Position numbers and translations under genes: made by a program
The notes under the pieces: generated by a model
Databases searched by the model: none
What the model saw: the letters and a program-made list of their open reading frames with translations, nothing else
Told to the model about the DNA's origin: nothing
Origin: Mangrovivirga cuniculi
GTDB taxonomy: Bacteria > Bacteroidota > Bacteroidia > Cytophagales > Cyclobacteriaceae
Reading direction: 5' to 3'
DNA: 64,000 nucleotides
NCBI RefSeq assembly: GCF_005166025.1
Contig: NZ_CP028923.1
Location: 1,180,001-1,244,000 of the forward strand
Shown: positions 56,625-64,000 of the stretch, piece after piece
Layout of the letters: each line of letters starts with the position of its first letter
Numbering within the stretch: position 1 is the first letter of the stretch

Positions 56625-57272
56625 TTAAAATTTCACCCCAAAATAAATATTCGGCTCAAAGAGGAAATAATTTTTCCACTTATCATCCAGCTCTTTAAAA
56701 TCAGATGGTGCCTTGGTGTCAATCCAGAATTGAGAGTGGATTTGAGGCTCCAGAAAAAAGCGTTTCTTCTTCCCAAAAGAGGTGTGATACCCAAGATGAA
56801 TGGAATTATATAGTTTAAAGCCATTGCCAACTTTATTCTTGTGTTCATCGAGGTAGGTTTGAAATAGTGGTAAAACTTCAATTGTTGTAAATAGCCCTTT
56901 CCATAGCATACGTTGATATGTTATCCCTAATCCAGTCTCTCGTACGTGGCCGGGGTAAAATTCACTTTCCGTTTCAATTTTGTCTAGCAAACCATCCCAC
57001 CAAAGGATACCCATAGGTTGAAATAACCGCCAGGTGGCAAATTTTATTCCTACAATGTTTTTGTTGTCCAGATTACGCCTGACATGAAATTCTATATGCT
57101 GCGTATGTATTCTGTCATCCCAGGCTTTTTCAACTAATTGAGGTAAAATGATCAGCGGCAAGCTAACCCTGTATTTGTAATCAATATCGTTGTTTACATC
57201 TGTTTGGAAGTCACTCTGTGCAAAAGCACCCATAGATAGTGCAGTTAAAAGGACAATTAATAAGCTTTTCAT
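56625..57272 (-). CDS. DUF2490-like outer-membrane protein
   Basis: A 215-residue protein with signal peptide MKSLLIVLLTALSMGAFA-Q. The mature part has barrel strands (YKYRVSLPLIILPQ, LGITYQRMLWKGLFTTIEV, FLFEPNIYFGVKF) and ends in phenylalanine, as BAM substrates do. The RRNLDNKNIVGIKFATWRLFQP region suggests a DUF2490-like family but this is uncertain. It diverges from the TPR-AraC regulator gene, with a shared control region of about 170 bp. Confidence 0.6.
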   Translation of the reverse strand: MKSLLIVLLTALSMGAFAQSDFQTDVNNDIDYKYRVSLPLIILPQLVEKAWDDRIHTQHIEFHVRRNLDNKNIVGIKFATWRLFQPMGILWWDGLLDKIETESEFYPGHVRETGLGITYQRMLWKGLFTTIEVLPLFQTYLDEHKNKVGNGFKLYNSIHLGYHTSFGKKKRFFLEPQIHSQFWIDTKAPSDFKELDDKWKNYFLFEPNIYFGVKF

Positions 57273-57340
57273 AAGTAAAATAATTTGTTGTTAAAATTTA
57301 AGCTGCAACACACGTTTTGTAAAGTATGTAGTTTGAAACT

Positions 57341-57441
57341 TCAATTGACTTTTGACCAATTGATTGTGTGAAGATGGAGCTTAAAATCTGGTCATTCGCC
57401 CGGAAATGAAATTCCGGATTAGATTATGTTATTACGGACTT
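57341..57441. promoter_or_regulatory. Control region between divergent genes with inverted repeats
   Basis: TCAATTG-N9-CAATTGA at 57341-57363 is a perfect 7-bp inverted repeat. At 57414-57441 CCGGA is followed by ATGTTATTACGGACTT, resembling 60538-60569 (CCGGA ... ATGACATTTCGGACTT) upstream of the serine hydrolase gene at 59351-60487. Regulator binding is an inference. Confidence 0.4.
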
Positions 57442-57442
57442 T

Positions 57443-59316
57443 TTGGCCTTGTCTCTAAAGGTGGGAGGTTCATTTTTTGTAATTATAATCAGCTATAGCT
57501 ATATTTATTCAACTATTCGAAAGAAGTTGATCAATCAAAAGTCCATAGCCGTTCTTCCTTTTGAAAATCTAAGCTCTGATCCTGAGAACGAATACTTTTC
57601 AGACGGAATGACGGAGGAGATCATCAATGCCCTTAGCAAAATAGAAGGGTTAGAGGTCACGGCACGCACTTCTACCTTTGTATTTAAGAATATAAAAAAG
57701 GATATTAGGCATATAGGTAATGAGTTGGGCGTAGAGTTAGTATTAGAAGGTAGCGTAAGAAAATCTGGTAACAGGGTCAGGATTACAACCCAGCTCATCA
57801 GAACCGACAATGGATTCCACATTTGGTCCGAGAATTTTGATCGACAGTTAGATGATATCTTTTCTTTACAAGATGATGTAAGCCTGTTAATTGCAGAAAA
57901 AATCCGTGAGAATTTTGGACATCTTTCCTTTGAGGATCATCTCGTAAAATCACAAACTACAAATATTCAGTCTTATCAGGCATTTTTGAAAGGTCGATAT
58001 TTTCTGAAAAAGTGGAACCTGCATGATATAGCAAAAGGAGCAGATTACTTTGAAAAAAGTACCATACTTGATCCAAATTTCGATTTACCATTTTTTGGAG
58101 CCGGACTGTCCTATAGTTTATTAGGGTCATGGGGGCAAGGGAATTGAAACATGCCTTCGCAAAAGCTGAAGTTTTTTTTAAAAGTGGTAAAGACCTGGGT
58201 AAAAAATCTGTGTATGCCTTTCATAGCCTTGCTACACATGAATTTTGGGGATTATGGGATTATAAGAATGCCAATCAATCTCTTCAAAAAGCCCTGGAGA
58301 TAAACCCAATGGATACTGATGTTCATGAATGTTTAGCGGAGATACATACTTCCCTTGGTGATTTTACATCTGCATTAACATCTATTGATAGAAGCTTGCA
58401 AACTAATCCGCTTTCGCCCAATCATTATTATACGAAAGCTAATATTTTCTACCTGCAAGGCCATTATGATACAGCTCAAAAACTCCTAAATAGGTCCCTT
58501 GAAATAGATCCTAATTTTGCCCTTTCTATTCAGCTAAAGCTCGCCACTTTTATTCATAAAGCAGAAAGAGAAAATATGCGAGCCTTCCTAAGCCAACAGC
58601 ACAACTTAATCTATCCGGAGCTTTATGAAATCCTTTATGATCTTTTGTATAAAGAACGAACTTACGATAGGAGCTTTATCATTCAATTCATTCAAAAGCT
58701 TCAGGCTCTACAGCCACGGCCATTGATGCCATGGGATCTGTTTTTAATGGTACAATTTGATCGTAATGAGGCTGTGAAATTATTGTGCTCAAAAGTCGAA
58801 CAGAAAATGGGGCAGGTCATCAACTTTAAACATGAGAAATTTCTCGAACCTCTAAGGAAACAAACGGAGTACAACAACCTTGTAAAGAAAACATTTCCGG
58901 ACAATAGCCTTACTTTTAAGCCGGAGAGACCTCAGCCTATTATAAGGCCAAAGGAGTATTTAACTGAAAGTGAAACGGAGCATTTCTTAATTGCATTAAA
59001 AAATAAAATGCAACCTCCGGAGTCTGTTTATTTAAATGCAAAGCTTACTTTGCGTAGCTTGGCCGAAATGATTGATCTTCATCCAAATAAGCTTTCCTGG
59101 CTTTTGAATGAGAAAATAGGAAAAAACTTCAATGATTACGTTAACGGATATCGATTAAAAGCTTTTCAGAAGAAGGCTACAGACCCAAATAATAGTCACT
59201 TTACACTCCTCGGCTTGGCCTATGAAAGTGGATTTAACTCAAAATCTGTTTTTAATGATTTTTTCAAAAAATCCACCGGGCTTACCCCTAAGGAATGGGT
59301 GAAAAAAAACATTTAA
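57443..59316 (+). CDS. Transmembrane TolB-N/TPR/AraC-type regulator; frameshifted in this sequence
   Basis: Two frames (57443-58147 and 58129-59316) encode one protein. The parts are: a TM segment (FFVIIISYSYIYS), a TolB-N-like domain (SIAVLPFENLSSDPENEYFS...GMTEEIINALSKIEGLEV...ARTSTFVFKN), TPR repeats (ALEINPMDTDVHECLAEIHT, SLQTNPLSPNHYYTKANIFY), and a C-terminal AraC HTH pair (LRSLAEMIDLHPNKLSWLLN, LLGLAYESGFNSKSVFNDFFKKSTG). One more G in the run at 58139-58141 (CAAGGGAATTG) joins the frames as SWGQG-ELKHAFAKAE. The start is also unsettled: TTG 57443 or GTG 57461, or ATG 57426 if one T is missing from the run before 57445. It is a one-component sensor-regulator. Confidence 0.8.
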
Positions 59317-59350
59317 AACCTCCTGTTCATCCAATCAGTTTTCTAAGCTA

Positions 59351-60487
59351 TCAAAAATTGGTGCACTTTTCTAATACCCTCGCCAGCAGAATTACCGCAT
59401 CTTTAGATGATTCCAATTGATTTAACGTGCCTACTAAATAAATATCCTCATCAGGGCAGTAGTACATAGAGGTGCCGTTGCTGCCAGAATGACCAATAAC
59501 TTCCAGGTTTGGAAAAGAAGGATCAAGCTCGCTAAACTTTATTTTGCGAAGACCATAGCCATAGGTCATTCCTACAGTTTCATAGGTCCATTCTTGCATT
59601 TTATTTAAGGTTTCTTCTGAAACCAATTCTGTACCAAATAAGGCAATTTGAAATCTAATCAGGTCTTTTCCAGTCGATATAATGGCCCCACCAGCCCAAT
59701 CTGCACTCAGGCTTTTAAAAGTACTGATCTCATATCCACCGGCATATAATTCAGCCATCTTACCCAATGCATTTTTACCTGTCGATCTTAGGTTAAGGTA
59801 GGTGGAGTTCATAGAAAGAGGCTCAAAGATTTCTTTTGCAAAAAAATCATGAAGCGGCATTTTACTTACCTCTTCGATAATCATTCCTAATAGCACATAC
59901 TCTGTATCCGTATATAAATACCCTTTCCCTGGAGCAAAGTTGGGGCGAAAATGGGCTTTAGAAAACTGTATTAATTCCGAAGGCTGCCAGAAGTGTTCCT
60001 TATCTGTCATGATCAAATCAAAAATACCTGTAGAGCCATCAATCGTCTCTCGGTTAAAGTAATCGGGCAGCCCGGAAGTATGCTGTAATAAATGTGAAAG
60101 CCTAATGGAATCTTTATAATCTACCCCATTGAGTATATGTAATCCATCCATTATTTCATCAGGTAAGTATTTTGATATGGGATCATCGAAGTGGAGCTTT
60201 CCCCGATCTACCAATATTCCCAAAGTAGTTGCGGTAAAGGTCTTACCAATGCTTGCCGTATAGAAGGGGTTTGCTTCTGACACCAGTGAACCATCACTGA
60301 AACTTCCCTTTACAGAATGCAGATCTATGCTTTTGGTAGGTGAATAGATAGAGAAAAATACATTATGGACATTGTCCTTATCAAGCTCCTCATCCAATAG
60401 TTTGTTGATCTCCGCGATCATTCCTTCCTGAGCAACAATAATGAAATTGAGCATCAAAAAGCTTAAAAATAAAGTAATCTTTTTCAT
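59351..60487 (-). CDS. Beta-lactamase-family serine hydrolase, short form
   Basis: A 378-residue secreted enzyme with signal peptide (residues 1-19, ending IIVA-Q). SxxK is ASIGKTF, the second motif is YTD (YLYTDTEY) instead of YSN, and the third is GHSGSNG in VIGHSGSNGTSMYY. This combination fits D-aminopeptidase/esterase-like members rather than true beta-lactamases. It lacks the C-terminal extensions of the two other hydrolases in this region. It converges on the TPR-AraC gene (34-nt gap). Confidence 0.88.
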   Translation of the reverse strand: MKKITLFLSFLMLNFIIVAQEGMIAEINKLLDEELDKDNVHNVFFSIYSPTKSIDLHSVKGSFSDGSLVSEANPFYTASIGKTFTATTLGILVDRGKLHFDDPISKYLPDEIMDGLHILNGVDYKDSIRLSHLLQHTSGLPDYFNRETIDGSTGIFDLIMTDKEHFWQPSELIQFSKAHFRPNFAPGKGYLYTDTEYVLLGMIIEEVSKMPLHDFFAKEIFEPLSMNSTYLNLRSTGKNALGKMAELYAGGYEISTFKSLSADWAGGAIISTGKDLIRFQIALFGTELVSEETLNKMQEWTYETVGMTYGYGLRKIKFSELDPSFPNLEVIGHSGSNGTSMYYCPDEDIYLVGTLNQLESSKDAVILLARVLEKCTNF

Positions 60488-61335
60488 AATCTAATATTTA
60501 ACAGTACGAATATCATTGGTATTTATGTATAGTTCGTCCGGAATTGTAAAAGTATGACATTTCGGACTTATTGATTTGGGAATATTAGCAAATACCATAA
60601 TAAAAATTTCTGAATCTATTTTTTTAAACTGCTTTAAAATACTCTTCAGGCTTGGAACCATTAATTATAGACTAATTTTACTCATTGGGAATGGTTTTCT
60701 AAATGATGGAAATTGATAAAAATATGGCACAAGGATCACTTAAAAAATGAAATATAAATAAACTTAATAATATGGAAATAAAGTAGTTGGAAGATTTTAA
60801 TCTGCCAACTGTTTCCTCATCAGTGAATTGCTTAAAAAGCAAGGTAATAATTTCAAATTCATATGGAGATTTGATGCTGTAGAATCGCACAGTGATCTTA
60901 ATTCAAATAGCTTTCGATCGTCATAGTATGCGTCTCTTAGAATTACTTTTCCTATTGACCTGCAATTAATGTCAAGAGGATTTTTAGTCAGAATCAATAA
61001 GTCTGCAATTATAGCCTCATTTACACTTTAATAATCATTTTTTTAACCGCAGTACATTAATAGCCTTACTGTTGCGGACTTAAACGCCTGATGATTGTTC
61101 ACCCAGTCACAATCAGATCGGCCAAATCAGTGTGTAGGCTAAATCCAGGAATAATATTAGTTTCGGGAACATCTGTACCTGACATCAGTGGAACTTTATG
61201 CTTAGCAGCCCCCTATTGCCTTGTTAGCAGTACAGGTTCAATAATATATTTAATACTTCGATTTACTATAGAGGGATAATGCTTGTTCTAAAACCATTTT
61301 CTCTAAGTAGCTGACAAAAATGATTAGTTAATTAG
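60488..61335. other. Gene-poor segment with an amidohydrolase remnant
   Basis: Nothing intact was found. The control-like CCGGA/CGGACTT element is at 60538-60569, a further CGGACTT lies near 61075, and an amidohydrolase remnant is at about 61036-61215. Two overlapping minus-strand frames at 60699-60997 look coding-like (ILRDAYYDDRKLFELRSLCD, ITLLFKQFTDEETVGRLKSS) but match no family known to me; they may be one frameshifted remnant. Confidence 0.5.
61036..61215 (-). pseudogene. Amidohydrolase C-terminal remnant
   Basis: Read leftwards: AAKHKVPLMSGTDVPETN then IIPGFSLHTDLADLIVTG, stop, and in a neighbouring frame NNHQAFKSATVR. This reproduces, in order, the metal-site aspartate segment (compare CGTDAGI...TLPGFSIHQEL in the gene at 51010-52443) and the following NYEVLKTATINP helix. 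Catalytic N-terminal metal ligands are missing, so this is a decayed fragment. Confidence 0.75.
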
Positions 61336-61535
61336 TCATTCCAACTCTTTAAATAAAGCACTATATTTCACTTTAAGGGGTTGAAGATTTTTAGTGTAGA
61401 TTCTAAAGAGGGTATTCTTTTACCTTGTGTTCTATTTTTGCCTATGAAGACGGGGTCCACCTCCACTGCAGAAGCAAGTTTCTCTTGGGTCAATCCCTTT
61501 TCTTCCTGTATTTAGCAATTACTCCCTCATTAAAA
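61336..61535 (-). pseudogene. XRE-family HTH regulator, broken by frameshifts
   Basis: Leftward frames read GVIAKYRK, then EEKGLTQEKLASAVEVDPVF then IGKNRTQGKRIPSLES, then LKVKYSALFKELE with a stop at 61336. Together they make a standard small XRE (Cro/C1) domain. Two single-base additions, one A in AGGAAGAAAAGGG and one C in AACCCCTTAAAG, would restore one continuous frame. So it is either a pseudogene or an intact small regulator affected by sequencing errors. The start codon is not clear. Confidence 0.65.
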
Positions 61536-61778
61536 AAATTAGTAAGTTTTAAAATATGCTTTATTATTTAAGTATCTCTAAATATCATTGACTATTTTCA
61601 TTTATTAATAATATTTAATCTCAATACTAATCAACTATGTTAGCTAGGATATTTCTATTGGTTTGCATAAATTAAGCCAAGGAAGATATTATGCTCTTAA
61701 TGAGTATAAAAATCAATGTTTGAAAGTTGCTCAACTTTTAAGCATTTCAACGAATAAAGGGAATAAAACATTTTATTA
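61536..61778. other. AT-rich intergenic
   Basis: No promoter, RNA or coding signal was recognised. Confidence 0.5.
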
Positions 61779-62258
61779 ATGAAATCATTTACTGATATCA
61801 TCAGACGTCAGTTTAATTTACTACTGTCTGTTTTTACCTTTGGTGAATCTGAAAATGAAAATAATGAAGAAATCACCATATCCAATAATTGTTCCGGTAA
61901 CATGGACACTGTGGGTGATGTGCAATACTTGTACCTTACAATTCAAGGTGTTTTAGATCCGGATGAGTTTGAAAAAATCATGGAGTGGGGGCTTGAAAAA
62001 ATCTCAAAAGGAAATATTAATATTATAATTAATTCCAGTGATTTGAGAGCGATGCCCGGGCAGTCTATTAAATATATGGAAGAAGAATGGTTGCCAAATG
62101 CATTAAAAGAAAATATAAAGCTAATAGTCTTTATCAGGCCAAAAGACTTATTCGGGTATATATCCCTGGAGTCAATCAGTAAAAGATACCCAATAATTAA
62201 TTATAAATTCGTTCCTTCTCTATTAGATGCCCAATTGGAAATATTAAAAGCTAATTAA
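61779..62258 (+). CDS. Conserved-looking protein of unknown function (STAS/SpoIIAA-like?)
   Basis: A 159-residue cytoplasmic protein. After a low-complexity Glu/Asn stretch (residues 24-35), the part from about 45 alternates strands and helices: VQYLYLTIQGVLDPDEFEKI, NINIIINSSDLRAMPGQSIKYM, IKLIVFIRPKDLFGYISL. This pattern is like SpoIIAA-like/STAS proteins (a strand-loop with DLRAMPGQS). The relationship is weak and no residue confirms it. A stem-loop follows at 62262. Confidence 0.45.
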   Translation: MKSFTDIIRRQFNLLLSVFTFGESENENNEEITISNNCSGNMDTVGDVQYLYLTIQGVLDPDEFEKIMEWGLEKISKGNINIIINSSDLRAMPGQSIKYMEEEWLPNALKENIKLIVFIRPKDLFGYISLESISKRYPIINYKFVPSLLDAQLEILKAN

Positions 62259-62261
62259 AAA

Positions 62262-62290
62262 AATAAACGGACAAATTATTGCCCGTTTAT
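62262..62290 (+). terminator. Possible terminator
   Basis: Stem ATAAACGG / CCGTTTAT with a 12-nt loop; no clear T run follows, so it may be an RNA-stability hairpin instead. Confidence 0.45.
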
Positions 62291-62721
62291 CTGATTGATA
62301 GATTAGTCTTCCGTAATTATTAACAAGTCTTTATATGTGATCGAATTTTAACTTTCAAATAATTGAAAACTAATGTATAGTGGTGGTGTTCGATTACTTT
62401 TGTTAATTATTCATGAATATATTACATATATTTTTAATGTCAAAATCTGACAAATGTTTTTTTAACATTCTGGTGAAGTTGTCGAAATGTTAAAATACTA
62501 ACTGATTAATAAGATTTTACTAATTAATGATTAATTAAGACTGTACAGGTGATAGAATCTAATATTTGGAGTTTTATCGTAGAAGAGGTCTTACCTTACA
62601 TTATTTAGTGACGTGTTTTAATAGGAACCCAGAACCGGCATTTTAATTTATTCAATTATTTATCTAAAAATTAAAACCGTTAAGAATTTTAATACGTTCT
62701 TAAGATATACCCCGAGACAGA
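62291..62721. other. AT-rich intergenic
   Basis: About 430 bp without a coding frame or recognised RNA. Confidence 0.5.
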
Positions 62722-62754
62722 ATAAAAAAAGGCAGTCCTTTAAAGACTGCCTTT
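62722..62754 (-). terminator. ptrB terminator
   Basis: Perfect stem AAAGGCAGTC / GACTGCCTTT; read leftwards it is followed by seven T. It lies 23 nt behind the oligopeptidase stop. Confidence 0.92.
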
Positions 62755-62776
62755 ATTCGTTTTAACACTTTTTCTG

Positions 62777-64000
62777 CTATAAGCTTTTGTTCTCAAGATC
62801 TAATAGAAAAGCATATTCCAGTGCCGTTTCTTTTAAGCTTTCAAATCTTCCTGAAGCCCCTCCGTGCCCCGCTTCCATATTGGTTTTGAGTAAAAGAAGG
62901 TTTTTATCTGTTTTATAATCCCGCAATTTCGCTACCCACTTGGCAGGTTCCCAATATTGTACCTGGCTATCATGTAATCCGGTTGTTACAAGCAGGTTTG
63001 GATAATCCTGCCTTTTAACCTGATCATATGGTGAATAAGAAAGCATATACTCATATGAATCTTTGTTTTTAGGATTACCCCATTCGTCAAATTCGTTTGT
63101 AGTCAACGGGATACTTTCATCCAGCATGGTTGTAACAACATCGACAAATGGTACTGCAGCAACTACTCCATTAAAGAGTTCCGGAGCCTGGTTAATGACA
63201 GTACCCATTAGTAATCCACCGGCACTTCCACCCATAGCATACAGATGTTCAGGACTAGTATATTTTTCTTCAATCAGACCTTTTGCTACATCCACAAAAT
63301 CATTGAAGGTATTTTGCTTTTTAAACATTTTACCTTCTTCGTACCACTCCCTACCTTTGAGTTGGCTACCTCTTACATGTGCGATAGCAAAACAGAATCC
63401 TCTATCTAAAAGGCTTAATCTGGCACTACCAAAATAAGGATCGATTGTATTCCCATAACTACCATAACCATATAGTAGTAATGGTCCGTTACCATTCTTT
63501 TTATATCCTTTCTTGTAAACTAATGAAACTGGAATTTCAACACCGTCACGAGACTTAATTGAAATTCTCTCAGTTTCATAATTCTCTTTGGAATATTCAC
63601 CTACTACCTCCTGTTGTTTTATGAGAGTTCTTTCGTTGGTCTCCACATTATAATCGAAATGAGAGAATGGTGTTGTTAGAGAGCTGTAATAAAACCTGAG
63701 TACATCAGTATCGTAAACATCATTTGAGCCGATCCCGGTGATGTATGCATTTTCATCAAATTTTATCTCGTATTCTTTTTTGGTCTTTTTATTCCTGACT
63801 TTTAGATGAGTCAGACCATTATACCTTTCTTCAAAGACCAGATGATCTTCAAAAACCTCCATGTTTTCTAATAAAACATCTTTTCTATGTGAGACCTCTG
63901 TGTTCCATTGATCAATATCTGATCCGATTTGAGAGGTAGACATCAATTTGAAGTTCAAAGCATCCTTGTTAGAGATTATCCAGAATTTATCCTGATCAGG
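62777..64000 (-). CDS. ptrB: Oligopeptidase B (prolyl oligopeptidase family), 5' part outside window
   Basis: The frame is open through the window edge; about the last 405 residues are visible of an enzyme usually near 680-700. The end of the propeller domain is followed by the alpha/beta catalytic domain: GPLLLYGYGSYG, nucleophile Ser in MGGSAGGLLMG, Asp in GLHDSQVQYWEP and His in NMEAGHGGASGR. The protein cleaves short peptides after basic residues. The SIPLTTNEFDEWGNP block is typical of oligopeptidase B rather than prolyl oligopeptidase. A terminator follows at 62722. Confidence 0.92.
   Translation of the reverse strand, partial: PDQDKFWIISNKDALNFKLMSTSQIGSDIDQWNTEVSHRKDVLLENMEVFEDHLVFEERYNGLTHLKVRNKKTKKEYEIKFDENAYITGIGSNDVYDTDVLRFYYSSLTTPFSHFDYNVETNERTLIKQQEVVGEYSKENYETERISIKSRDGVEIPVSLVYKKGYKKNGNGPLLLYGYGSYGNTIDPYFGSARLSLLDRGFCFAIAHVRGSQLKGREWYEEGKMFKKQNTFNDFVDVAKGLIEEKYTSPEHLYAMGGSAGGLLMGTVINQAPELFNGVVAAVPFVDVVTTMLDESIPLTTNEFDEWGNPKNKDSYEYMLSYSPYDQVKRQDYPNLLVTTGLHDSQVQYWEPAKWVAKLRDYKTDKNLLLLKTNMEAGHGGASGRFESLKETALEYAFLLDLENKSL

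Overview
The window looks like a chromosomal segment of a Bacteroidota bacterium, probably a marine or free-living member of the order Cytophagales. The grounds are AT-rich DNA, many outer-membrane beta-barrel proteins with Sec signals, PD40, YceI, DUF1772 and DUF6909-type families, and promoters of the Bacteroidota form TTG-N20-TAnnTTTG. The order is an inference from protein character; no database search was possible.

Layout. 1-1947: 3' part of a 23S rRNA gene, 5S rRNA and two terminators. 2197-7812: YceI-porin-YceI block, DUF2306 protein, alpha/beta hydrolase and FadL-like barrel. 7963-13412: FtsX-type permease, methyltransferase, nucleotidyltransferase-like protein, Gfo/Idh/MocA oxidoreductase and a small membrane protein. 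13514-15531: pncB-pncA NAD salvage operon. 15601-24632: barrel proteins, a DUF6909 protein with nucleoside-phosphorylase-like motifs, an ArsR regulator overlapping a YjjG-like phosphatase, pruA, tRNA-Asn(GTT) and a cytochrome-b-like membrane protein. 24883-33814: Hsp20, HtrA protease, ALDH7-type dehydrogenase, response regulator, lpdA, fabG and a VWA-like membrane protein. 33850-41100: clpC, WbqC-like, YfiR-like, Sua5/YrdC, mltG, thioesterase and a BrkB-like protein. 41184-41268: tRNA-Ser(TGA).

From 41.3 kb on the window is accessory in character. It holds two degenerate repeats present twice around two very small 2-TM proteins, each preceded by a short start-less reading frame. It also holds a truncated duplicate of a serine hydrolase, a PD40 lipoprotein, an AraC regulator with an adjacent redox/detoxification-like operon, an amidohydrolase, three beta-lactamase-fold serine hydrolases, a TolB-N/TPR/AraC regulator, and remnants of an amidohydrolase and an XRE regulator. 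The window ends inside an oligopeptidase B gene.

The most interesting signal is a probable regulon. The same tandem element, TTGAC-N7-GCCA repeated after exactly 21 bp, occurs at 49622, 52517 and 56436. It lies upstream of the c-type-heme/DUF1772/AhpD/NmrA operon, the membrane-anchored amidohydrolase and a serine hydrolase, each time 24-25 nt from a candidate -7 TTTG/TTTA box. The first copy lies right behind the AraC gene at 49673-50659, the obvious candidate regulator.

A second recurring signal is single-base frameshifts, most of them missing bases in or next to G/C or A runs, near the ends of otherwise normal genes (clpC, yfiR-like, PD40, TPR-AraC, XRE). Systematic under-called homopolymers explain these at least as well as true mutations, so these genes are annotated with their likely real ends.
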